Part shown: one piece after another, positions 1 through 5,831 of the stretch
Position numbering within the stretch: position 1 is the first letter of the stretch
How the letters are laid out: every line of letters starts with the position of its first letter
Source of the DNA: CAYGZA01 sp964354135
GTDB taxonomy: Bacteria > Planctomycetota > Planctomycetia > Pirellulales > Thermoguttaceae
Assembly (NCBI GenBank): GCA_964354135.1
Contig: CAYGZA010000240.1
Location: 1 to 10,688, forward strand
Length of the DNA: 10,688 nt
Direction: 5' to 3'
Made by a program: the position numbers and the translations under genes
Notes under the pieces: model-generated
Told to the model about the DNA's origin: nothing
Database searches by the model: none
What the model saw: only the letters and a program-made list of their open reading frames with translations

Positions 1-19
1 CATGAAACACGATTCCGCG

Positions 20-868
20 TCACCCGTCAATCGAAGATTGACGGGACACTAGGTACGGCCGCAACTCGGGGAACAGCGGAATCGCCCGAGATTCCTTCCC
101 AGGATGGTGCTCCGTCTTGGGACTGGGAACGCGAATCCGCTCGGCTTCCCAATCCACATCCTGCCAGCGAAGCGATAGCACTTCGCTGGGGCACCGCAGC
201 CCTCCGTGTCGAGAGAGGGCCACGATTACCCGCCACGTCGTATCCGGGCACGCCTCCAGCAGCTTCGTGGTATCCTCTGCCGTGATAAAGTGCTGCCGGC
301 CTGGAGCCATTGTCGCCTGGGTGGTCACGTCTGCAAACGGGTTGGCGTCGATCAGCTTATGCTTGACCATCGCGTGGAAAACCGTCTTGGCGAATTGCAG
401 CCGCTTCCGCACCGTCATGGGCGCCAGCTTCTGGGCAATCAGGTGCATTTTGTAGTCGTCCGCGTCGCCGGCCGTGATTTCCCGAACGGGTTTCCCATCG
501 CCAAAGAATCCGATCAAGCCGCGTTTCCCTTGCCCCCAGATTTCTCGGGTGGCGGGTTTTACGTCCACGCGGCCGTCAATGTAGCCGTCGAGAAAGTCTT
601 GCAGCCTGGCGCTTTGCCGTCGGGCGACCAGCCCGACGCGGGCCAGCTTGTCGGCCATGCGCGAATCGAGGGACGCCACCCATCGGGCCGTGTCGGCTTC
701 CACGGGCTGCCGAGTGATTGCCGCGTTGTTCAGTTGCTCCACCTGATAGCGGATTGCTTCGGCCGTTTTCTGGGGCACCCTGCCCAACCTGACGGTTTTT
801 CGTTTGCCATCGGCGGCAGTGAACAGGACCCGCCGCTGCCCGCCCGGGTCGCGTGATACGCTTGCCAT
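20..868 (-). CDS. Tyrosine recombinase (integrase), C-terminally truncated
   Basis: Site-specific recombinase of the lambda-integrase family, expected to insert and excise the surrounding element. Residues about 88-185 look like a SAM-like core-binding domain (DFLDGYIDGR, later KTVFHAMVKHKLIDANPF). The catalytic domain follows from about 193, with the first catalytic arginine in GGLRCPSEVLSLRW (R225) and the beta-hairpin lysine in SPKTEHHPGKESRAIPL (K251). The frame stops at 282 residues, shortly after PELRPYL, whereas family members usually continue about 80-120 residues to the His-x-x-Arg and tyrosine motifs. Those motifs are absent in this frame. The stop touches a perfect inverted repeat (23-45), and another frame downstream reads RVTRNRVS, which resembles the VITRYR-type segment of related integrases, so a frameshift or small insertion is likely. 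The ATG start lies 1 nt after the stop of the XRE gene, with an AAAGGCGGG ribosome site. Very sure of the family; probably a pseudogene. Confidence 0.88.
   Translation of the reverse strand: MASVSRDPGGQRRVLFTAADGKRKTVRLGRVPQKTAEAIRYQVEQLNNAAITRQPVEADTARWVASLDSRMADKLARVGLVARRQSARLQDFLDGYIDGRVDVKPATREIWGQGKRGLIGFFGDGKPVREITAGDADDYKMHLIAQKLAPMTVRKRLQFAKTVFHAMVKHKLIDANPFADVTTQATMAPGRQHFITAEDTTKLLEACPDTTWRVIVALSRHGGLRCPSEVLSLRWQDVDWEAERIRVPSPKTEHHPGKESRAIPLFPELRPYLVSRQSSIDG
23..45. repeat. Perfect 10-bp inverted repeat at the integrase stop
   Basis: The left arm CCCGTCAATC (23-32) and the right arm GATTGACGGG (36-45) are exact reverse complements separated by GAA. The repeat sits immediately before the TGA that ends the integrase frame (20-22), at the point where similarity to complete integrases stops. 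It has no T-tract on the minus strand (TGACGCGGAATCG follows), so it is not a typical intrinsic terminator. It could be part of an insertion scar, a recombination site arm, or chance. No second copy was seen in the window. Confidence 0.6.
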
Positions 869-869
869 C

Positions 870-1103
870 TTACCCGCCTTTCGGTTTGCACCGCTTCGTC
901 AATCTGATTTCCAAGCCAAGGTACTTGCCCACGCTATCCAGGCCCCCCATCGAAAGCCCGCGCTCTCTGCGGAGGAATCGAGACAGCGCCGACTTGTCAA
1001 CGCCCGTCTCCCGGGCAAGCTCGCCCAGCGTCTTGCCGCAATCTCGGACGATGCACCGCAACTGCTCCGTCAACGTCTGTGGTACTTTCTTTCTCATCGG
1101 CAT
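870..1103 (-). CDS. XRE-type helix-turn-helix regulator
   Basis: Small DNA-binding protein, probably the element's repressor or integrase regulator. The HTH is clear: LTEQLRCIVRDCGKTLGELARETGVDKSALSRFLRRERGL in segments, then GGLDSVGKYLGLEIRLTKR, the usual fourth and fifth helices of an XRE/Cro-C1 domain, with a basic tail. Three starts are possible: ATG at 1178, overlapping the methyltransferase stop by 4 bp; ATG at 1103, with GGAG 10 nt upstream; and ATG at 1097. I chose 1103 because the domain begins just after it, it has a ribosome site, and a strong promoter lies directly upstream. The 25 residues gained from 1178 resemble no known domain, although the ATGA overlap would fit translational coupling. 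The stop is 1 nt from the integrase start, so both are probably cotranscribed. Family sure; start uncertain. Confidence 0.82.
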   Translation of the reverse strand: MPMRKKVPQTLTEQLRCIVRDCGKTLGELARETGVDKSALSRFLRRERGLSMGGLDSVGKYLGLEIRLTKRCKPKGG

Positions 1104-1104
1104 G

Positions 1105-1133
1105 ATTCTATCACTCCGTTGCCATTTCGTCAA
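1105..1133 (-). promoter_or_regulatory. Sigma70-like promoter for XRE regulator and integrase
   Basis: On the minus strand TTGACG (1133-1128) and TAGAAT (1110-1105) are separated by exactly 17 nt, each one mismatch from consensus. Initiation 7-8 nt after the -10 box would fall at about 1097-1098, on or next to the ATG at 1097, giving a leaderless message. This would let the regulator and integrase be expressed apart from the long upstream operon. Confidence 0.6.
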
Positions 1134-1174
1134 CACCCCGATACCGCCCGCCGCCGTTTGCCACGTTTTGCCTT

Positions 1175-1918
1175 TCATGCTTGCCCAGCTTCACACCCCG
1201 CCAAAGCCCCGCATTCGCCTCCAGAGGGCCGCCTGCCCGATGGGGTCAAAGTATCGACCAGGGCCGCGCGAACGTCACCACGGGCCTCCTGCGCGGGTGC
1301 CGCCAGTGCCGCCGCTGCACGCTCCTCTGCCACGGCCGCGGGCGTCGTGGCCTCGGGGCGCTCACCTTGTGTTACGGATAAAGCCGTAACACGCCGACTG
1401 CGATATGCCGCCTGCCGGCACGCCGCGGAGCAGTACACGGCGTCTGTCCGCCGGGGGACATATAGGCTTTGGCAACTCTCACAGCATCGCCTTGTGACCG
1501 GCCGGAACACCACAACCGCGGATGGGAATGGGGCGCCGCTAACGCAGCCTCCAAACCGCACCCGACCCCGGAGGAACTCGACTTCGGCATAGGGCAAAAC
1601 GTAGTCCTGCCACCAAGCGGTATCAGGCCGCGCCGGCAAGAGGCAGACCACCGTTGCACTCGTGAGGCTCGACTCCCACGCCTTGCGGACCCAGCGGCCA
1701 ATCCCTCGACCATAGGGCGGGTTGCACCAGCAGCGGCCCGTCCATGCTTGCTGGAGCCCATCTTGCTCCCTGTCAAAGTACCGTGCGCACTTGGCGTTCT
1801 CCGCGGTGGCGCACGAGTCCAAGTCGAACGGACCATAGCGCTTTGCCAGCTTGGCGAACAGGGCCGGCGGGGTCGCCCATTCCACGGATTCGGAACTAAA
1901 GAGGGCTGGGGCGATCAC
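1175..1918 (-). CDS. Phage-type DNA N6-adenine methyltransferase with C-terminal zinc finger
   Basis: Predicted to methylate adenine in DNA using S-adenosylmethionine (phage Dam-like family, Pfam DNA N-6-adenine-methyltransferase). Seen: EWATPPALFAKL near residue 13, FDLDSCAT (31-38) as the SAM-side acidic region, CNPPYGRGIGRW (65-76) with the NPPY catalytic motif, LLPARPDTAWWQ (93-104), and RGRVRFGG (117-124). A zinc-finger-like module follows with Cys146-x2-Cys149 and Cys163-x3-Cys167, then RQAAYRSRR, and finally an Ala/Gly-rich tail. The zinc finger might aid DNA binding; that is inference. The start is GTG at 1918, supported by GGGAGG 7 nt upstream. The gene follows the 89-aa gene by 34 nt, and its stop overlaps the longest XRE reading frame by 4 bp. 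No cognate endonuclease is nearby, so it is more likely a solitary element-encoded methylase than half of a restriction system. Confidence 0.87.
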   Translation of the reverse strand: MIAPALFSSESVEWATPPALFAKLAKRYGPFDLDSCATAENAKCARYFDREQDGLQQAWTGRCWCNPPYGRGIGRWVRKAWESSLTSATVVCLLPARPDTAWWQDYVLPYAEVEFLRGRVRFGGCVSGAPFPSAVVVFRPVTRRCCESCQSLYVPRRTDAVYCSAACRQAAYRSRRVTALSVTQGERPEATTPAAVAEERAAAALAAPAQEARGDVRAALVDTLTPSGRRPSGGECGALAGCEAGQA

Positions 1919-1952
1919 GTTGTAGCCTCCCGGTGCATCGGGCCGGTTTCTT

Positions 1953-2222
1953 TCATCGCCACCACTCAGCGTTCAGGGAGAAGTCAATCACCGCGTCGAA
2001 ACCTGCCGCAAACTGCTCCCGGGCCGGCTCGCCCAGGACGTCCTCAATTCGTTCCGCCCGCTCGTAGGCGTCATCTATCCGGGCTTGTTCGGTCGTGCCC
2101 CAAACCCCAGTATCTTCGATCTTGTTATGCTGCCAGGCCGCCAGTTCGCCTAACTGGTAGGCTTGGCTTAGCAGGTCCAGGTCCGCAAGTTCATTCAGCG
2201 CGTCTTGCCAAACATCGGTCAT
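1953..2222 (-). CDS. Hypothetical acidic 89-aa protein
   Basis: Function not recognised. The protein is acidic and predicted mostly helical (DALNELADLDLLSQAYQLGEL, then DDAYERAERIEDVLGEP), ending in EWWR. It has no cysteine cluster, signal peptide or membrane segment. The start is well supported: GGAGGTGA precedes the ATG by a few bases, and that Shine-Dalgarno overlaps the stop codon of the preceding 60-aa gene, so the two are probably translationally coupled. Its place between the primase and the methyltransferase suggests an accessory role in the element, possibly as a regulator or protein-interaction partner, but nothing in the sequence shows which. Confidence 0.75.
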   Translation of the reverse strand: MTDVWQDALNELADLDLLSQAYQLGELAAWQHNKIEDTGVWGTTEQARIDDAYERAERIEDVLGEPAREQFAAGFDAVIDFSLNAEWWR

Positions 2223-2225
2223 ACA

Positions 2226-2408
2226 TCACCTCCCGCCGGGCGTCGGGGCCTCGGGATGCTCTGGGTCCCAGCGGTAGGCCGCCGGTGGCCACGGCTCGGG
2301 AGGCTCGGGAGCCGGCTTCGGCTTCTTCCGCCGGCCGTGGGGCCACCACCAGGGAAGCGGCTTCTTGTTGTCCTGTACCAGCGTCAGTTTGTTTTGGGAT
2401 CGAGCCAT
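2226..2408 (-). CDS. Hypothetical 60-aa Pro/Trp-rich basic protein
   Basis: Short protein starting MARSQNKLTLVQDN, followed by a Trp cluster (PLPWWWPHGRRKKPKP) and a proline-rich tail ending in APTPGGR. The frame remains open upstream to 2636, but the start at 2408 is preferred because GGTGA sits just before it and the upstream part lies within the zinc-ribbon gene. It overlaps that gene by 25 bp and ends 3 nt before the 89-aa gene. No domain is recognised. The composition suggests a disordered basic linker or peptide that binds nucleic acid or a protein partner, but this is inference. Moderate confidence that it is expressed. Confidence 0.6.
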   Translation of the reverse strand: MARSQNKLTLVQDNKKPLPWWWPHGRRKKPKPAPEPPEPWPPAAYRWDPEHPEAPTPGGR

Positions 2409-2716
2409 TGCTTCACCAATTCCGGAGTTGCGGGCGGGGGGCAGTGTCCACAGACCACCGCCCCGTGAATCGACAGCCACCATTGCCGCCAGCCGCACCA
2501 GTGGCATGGGCCGGCCGCCGGGTCCGCTGGCGTACTGTCGGACCATGCGGGCAGGTCCTCCCACGCCAGTCTCGGGACCGGGGCGTCGGGCCTCTGCCAA
2601 CCCGGCCGCCCGCGGGTGTCGGGTGCTTGCACCCAATCGGCAAACGGGCCGGCCGCGTCCGCGGCTGTGTTCAAGACGGCCGCCGCCGGCTCGGCGAGTA
2701 ACGTCACCCGGGCCAT
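2384..2716 (-). CDS. Zinc-ribbon protein downstream of primase
   Basis: A 110-aa protein with one likely zinc ribbon: Cys71-x2-Cys74 (CHWCGWRQWW) and Cys89-x2-Cys92 (VVCGHCPPP), followed by PELVKQWLDP. The N-terminal 50 residues are Ala/Pro-rich, with WEDLPAWSD before the ribbon. I recall similar short ribbons (Trp-rich between the cysteine pairs, then SIHG-VVCG-C-PP) beside or at the end of DUF3987 primase proteins in planctomycetes, so it may be a detached C-terminal module of the replication protein. The ATG at 2716 overlaps the primase stop by 13 bp, with GAGGTG upstream. The exact role is unknown; nucleic-acid or protein binding is plausible. Confidence 0.75.
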   Translation of the reverse strand: MARVTLLAEPAAAVLNTAADAAGPFADWVQAPDTRGRPGWQRPDAPVPRLAWEDLPAWSDSTPADPAAGPCHWCGWRQWWLSIHGAVVCGHCPPPATPELVKQWLDPKTN

Positions 2717-5286
2717 TCCATCACCTCTTCGGGGGATCCGTCAATTTGCGTTTTCGGCTCGTTGTTGGGTGGCGACAGTGACAGAACCTCAGTTTCGTCG
2801 GGAGTTACGGGGGTTGTGTCACTTGTCCCCGGAGAGAACAGCCGAAAAAAAGAGGTGGGTCGGCCGCCCCGGTCGGTCGTGTTGAGGGTGTGCCACCCCC
2901 CAAAACCGTGCTTGGCTAGATCGCTCAATGCGGCTTCGGCCGCTTCAGCCGTCGTGTAGCTCTTGTTGGCCCTCATCAGGTCCCGTGCCGAAACCTCTGC
3001 GCCAAGCCGGGCTACAAGTTCCGCAAGCTCCCGCTGGGTCTGCTCGGCTTCCGTTTCTTGAAGAACCCGGTATAGGCGCCGGGCTTCGGCGCCGAACCAG
3101 CGCACGAGCATCACCCCGGCCTCTACGCTCTCCGGGCCGATGGCATCCATGTTGAATTGCTCCCCGGCAGCAAAGCGCACGAGGTGGTGGATAAGGGCCA
3201 GTCGAGCGCCCGCGCTTTCCAGCTTGGACCAGAGCGAAGCGAGGTCGCCGGCCGTGCTTTCGTATTGCTCCCGGCCGTGCTCGTTGACGAATTGAGCGAA
3301 GACGCGCTTGCCCTCGGGACTTAGGGGGATTTCGTTGGGGCAGGACTGGCCGTGCTCGTCCGTGACGGGCTGCAAATGCGTCACGAGATTGTGAAAGACG
3401 GCAGCTACCCCCCGGGATACGGCCTCGGGGACCGTGGCCTCACGCCACGCGCGGGGCTGTCTCGGGGGCATAACCAGCAGCAGTCGCGCGACGAGCCCGC
3501 AGTCAAAGAATCCCGGCGAGAGAATGCGCCGGAGGGCCTTCGGCTGGATCCCGCCTGTCACCGATACAGCAGCCGACGAAACGAAGACGTGTCGTTGCTC
3601 GCCCGTCTTTCTATCGACGCGCACGGGGCCGGCTGAGTGCATAGACAACCAAGAGGGTAAATCACTCCCTTGTTGTTTGTATTGAGAAAAACCCCAAATC
3701 CACGCGGCCAATTCGTCACGATGGACCAACAGCCCACGGGGATTCTCTGCGAGTTGACAAGCCAGGGCCTCGATGGTTATGTCGCTAACGATGTAGCGAG
3801 CACACACCGGCTTTACTGGCGCCTCCGGCGGCTCGCCGTCTTGTCCTTTGGCGCCGCGCTTCCAAGCTGCCCATTTCTTCTCGTACAGCATTTTCTGCCG
3901 CTCGTAATCCGCAAACTCGGCAGCGTACTGACGGGCCGCTTCCGCTTCCCGTTTCTCTAAGGGCGCCATGACGGCTCGCGCTGCCGGAGTCTTGCCCGTG
4001 CCGCTCTCGGCTACTACGCCAGTCCAAAGCACCGCAGGCTCCGTCCAGCCAGACTTTACCCTCACCCGATAGCTGTTGCCGATCGCGCTGGCGAGGGCTG
4101 CCAGCAGGGGTAGAGCTACAGCCGCGGGGTCACAACCGATGGAACGCGCCGCCGCCAATACGTAATCTCCGATCGAGCTGGGCAGGGCCTCCACGGGAAA
4201 CGCCTTCCAGTCGGGCAGCGCCACAGGGTAGACTTTTCTGCCGCGCACGGGGGCTTCACGCCGCCGCTCTCGCCACCCGGGCTCTACCGCGTCGCGTAGC
4301 GCATGCCAATCGCGGCCCGCACAACTGTTGTGGTGGCACCCTGCGCCGATCGCCCCGCTGGCGTGCTGGACGATGTACGCGCTCCGGTTGCGATGAGTCG
4401 AGTCCCAGGGGCACGTGCCGAACACCCATCGTCGGCCGCCTTGCCAGGGCTCCGGGCCGGTCACGTCGAGGTTGTGCTCCGCAATCCACCGATCAAGATC
4501 GAAGTGACCATCCCGATTGCGCCGCGGACCGTTGGGCGGTGGCTCCAACACCGGCTTCACCGTCGCTGCCAGCGCCTGCAACTTGTCGATGGGGACCACC
4601 TCTACGGTCTCTGGCATAGCTAACAGTCTCGCCACGCGGTGCGGTCGCTCGGGCGTGCTGTCTCCTTTAGCTGCAACAGAGCCGTACAACTTCCAGATCC
4701 GCGCGGGGTTGTGTGGGGTTTTATCCACTTCGGCCATCGTGTAATCGGCGTACCCTTCGGCCATCGCCTTTAAGCAGCGCTCCACCAGGCCGCCGTCTCC
4801 AGCGGGAATCTCGATCCGATACAAAAGATGCGCGCCGTTCCCGCTGTCGGCATAGATCGGCTCGGGCCAGCCCTTATGTCCCAAGTCCAGCTTGATCGCA
4901 TGCGCCAACACCCGCGCGGCGCGCCGTTCCGTGTCGGTCGATGAGATTCCGGCCGGGCGCTTCGCGTCGATATCAACGGGGAGCCACCGCCGGAGAACCA
5001 CGTCGTGGTCGCCGGTCAGAGGGTCCCTGGCCGCCGGCCGGATGCGATTTACCGCCCGGGCCAGCAGCGCGGGATTCACCGGATTGATCGTGACGTAGAC
5101 GCCCTTGGCCTTCTTGATCGACAGGGCAGCCTCGGCCAGCGCGGACCAGTCGTTGAAGTAGCCGGATTCTGTGTGAGGGTTCTGATACGCTGGCGTGCTG
5201 GCGTCCAAAACGCGAAGCTCCACTACGGACCCGGGCTCGAATAGGACGCCCACGGCGCGGAGAATTTCTTGTTTGTCGGGCTTCAC
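2704..5286 (-). CDS. Primase (AEP fold) fused to DUF3987 helicase-like ATPase
   Basis: Probable replication initiator of the element, combining primer synthesis and ATP-dependent DNA handling in 860 aa. Seen in order: an archaeo-eukaryotic primase-like region with metal-binding PVDID (103-107), SGNGAHLLY (148-156) and TPHNPARIWKLYGS (190-203); a Cys/His cluster (C292, C317-H318-H319, C322) that may bind zinc; a P-loop AESGTGKT (426-433); a Walker B-like LLVHRDELAAW (519-529); GGIQP (578-582); and a C-terminal winged-helix-like region (about 762-817). The ATPase half matches DUF3987. The start is the GTG at 5286, with AGGAGG 7 nt upstream and a 4-bp GTGA overlap with the excisionase-like gene; the open frame to 5400 is upstream read-through. 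Such proteins are typical of autonomously replicating prophages and satellites. Polymerase and helicase activities are inferred from motifs. Confidence 0.88.
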   Translation of the reverse strand: MKPDKQEILRAVGVLFEPGSVVELRVLDASTPAYQNPHTESGYFNDWSALAEAALSIKKAKGVYVTINPVNPALLARAVNRIRPAARDPLTGDHDVVLRRWLPVDIDAKRPAGISSTDTERRAARVLAHAIKLDLGHKGWPEPIYADSGNGAHLLYRIEIPAGDGGLVERCLKAMAEGYADYTMAEVDKTPHNPARIWKLYGSVAAKGDSTPERPHRVARLLAMPETVEVVPIDKLQALAATVKPVLEPPPNGPRRNRDGHFDLDRWIAEHNLDVTGPEPWQGGRRWVFGTCPWDSTHRNRSAYIVQHASGAIGAGCHHNSCAGRDWHALRDAVEPGWRERRREAPVRGRKVYPVALPDWKAFPVEALPSSIGDYVLAAARSIGCDPAAVALPLLAALASAIGNSYRVRVKSGWTEPAVLWTGVVAESGTGKTPAARAVMAPLEKREAEAARQYAAEFADYERQKMLYEKKWAAWKRGAKGQDGEPPEAPVKPVCARYIVSDITIEALACQLAENPRGLLVHRDELAAWIWGFSQYKQQGSDLPSWLSMHSAGPVRVDRKTGEQRHVFVSSAAVSVTGGIQPKALRRILSPGFFDCGLVARLLLVMPPRQPRAWREATVPEAVSRGVAAVFHNLVTHLQPVTDEHGQSCPNEIPLSPEGKRVFAQFVNEHGREQYESTAGDLASLWSKLESAGARLALIHHLVRFAAGEQFNMDAIGPESVEAGVMLVRWFGAEARRLYRVLQETEAEQTQRELAELVARLGAEVSARDLMRANKSYTTAEAAEAALSDLAKHGFGGWHTLNTTDRGGRPTSFFRLFSPGTSDTTPVTPDETEVLSLSPPNNEPKTQIDGSPEEVMEWPG

Positions 5287-5486
5287 GGCGACGCCTCCTG
5301 TTGTTTGGTAATCCAGAGGCGAAGCTCCTCCGGGCTGTAAAGCACGCGGCCGCGCAAGCGGACGGAGCGAATTGGCCCGCGCGGCGCGGTTATGGCCCAC
5401 AAAGTTCTCGGCGACACGCTCAGCGCCCTCGCCGCCTCGCGGACGGTGAGCAATAATTTGGCCACAGCGGGGGTGTCATTGGCCAC
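5283..5486 (-). CDS. Excisionase/MerR-like helix-turn-helix protein
   Basis: A 67-aa DNA-binding protein of the HTH_17/excisionase type. It carries LLTVREAARALSVSPRTLW, the two helices of the motif, then RSVRLRGRVLYSPEELRLWI, the usual wing and closing helix. It could bend DNA at the attachment site to direct excision, or regulate the operon. The GTG at 5486 is chosen because AGGAGGT precedes it by about 5 nt; the longer frame up to 5645 overlaps the 62-aa gene and is probably not translated. It overlaps the preceding gene by 11 bp and the primase by 4 bp. An excisionase far from the integrase, ahead of the primase, is common in such elements. Family sure; the exact role is inferred. Confidence 0.8.
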   Translation of the reverse strand: MANDTPAVAKLLLTVREAARALSVSPRTLWAITAPRGPIRSVRLRGRVLYSPEELRLWITKQQEASP

Positions 5487-5664
5487 AGCCCACCTCCTTC
5501 CGGGCCCGGACAAACACCAGCCGGATACCGTAGGCGTGGGCGAGTTGGCGCCGGGCCGACCGTTCGAGAGTCTTGTCCTTTGAAAGCCGTGCCGCGCGGG
5601 CGATGACCACCAGGGCCGCCGCGCCGTCGGGATAGTCGCGTTCAAGAGTGATTTGCGATGGCAT
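5476..5664 (-). CDS. Hypothetical 62-aa protein, first gene of the primase operon
   Basis: Not recognised. The sequence MPSQITLERDYPDGAAALVV opens a short, basic, largely helical protein with several Arg/Ala segments (ARAARLSKDK, then RSARRQLAHAYG). The start at 5664 has AAGGA 8 nt upstream. A GTG at 5691 in the same frame is possible, but its AGGAGG is only 2 nt away, which is too close for a normal ribosome site. It overlaps the excisionase-like gene by 11 bp and opens the tightly packed operon. Possibly a small regulatory or DNA-binding protein, but there is no domain evidence. Confidence 0.6.
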   Translation of the reverse strand: MPSQITLERDYPDGAAALVVIARAARLSKDKTLERSARRQLAHAYGIRLVFVRARKEVGCGQ

Positions 5665-5704
5665 CGGGCGAATCCTTGTTCCTGGGTTCACCCCTCCTAT
5701 GTTC

Positions 5705-5724
5705 GTTCGGTTTTCCCACCGAAC
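5705..5724. promoter_or_regulatory. Inverted repeat upstream of primase operon
   Basis: GTTCGGT (5705-5711) and ACCGAAC (5718-5724) form a perfect 7-bp inverted repeat with a 6-nt spacer. It lies about 40 bp upstream of the first operon gene, beside the AGGAGG, where an operator would be expected. No convincing -35/-10 pair was found around it. An operator for the HTH proteins or an mRNA leader hairpin are both possible. Confidence 0.4.
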
Positions 5725-5745
5725 AAAACTGGCCGGCGCAACAGA

Positions 5746-5778
5746 AAGGGCGGTTTTCCTCGAAGAATAACCGCCCTT
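5746..5778 (-). terminator. Likely terminator of the 295-aa gene
   Basis: AAGGGCGGTT (5746-5755) pairs perfectly with AACCGCCCTT (5769-5778), a GC-rich 10-bp stem with a 13-nt loop. On the minus strand it is followed by TCTGTTG, a modest T-rich tail. It lies 49 bp after the 295-aa gene, between that gene and the next. It may be an intrinsic terminator or attenuator; the weak tail limits confidence. Confidence 0.5.
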
Positions 5779-5798
5779 GCGAGATTTCGTATTTTCTG

Positions 5799-5831
5799 GA
5801 ATTGTTCAGTTCACGGGTCGAATTGTTCAGT
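5799..5831. repeat. Two 12-bp direct repeats 21 bp apart
   Basis: GAATTGTTCAGT occurs at 5799-5810 and again at 5820-5831. The starts are 21 bp apart, about two turns of the helix, so bound proteins would sit on the same face. The second copy overlaps the stop codon of the 295-aa gene. AT-rich in a GC-rich region; possibly an operator or iteron-like site. Confidence 0.55.

Noticed and set aside
804..1592. A 262-codon plus-strand open frame.
   Set aside because: It is antisense to the XRE regulator and methyltransferase and has shadow-like composition.
1469..2701. A 410-codon open frame on the plus strand.
   Set aside because: It runs antisense to several supported minus-strand genes, is rich in Arg and Pro, and has no domain or ribosome site.
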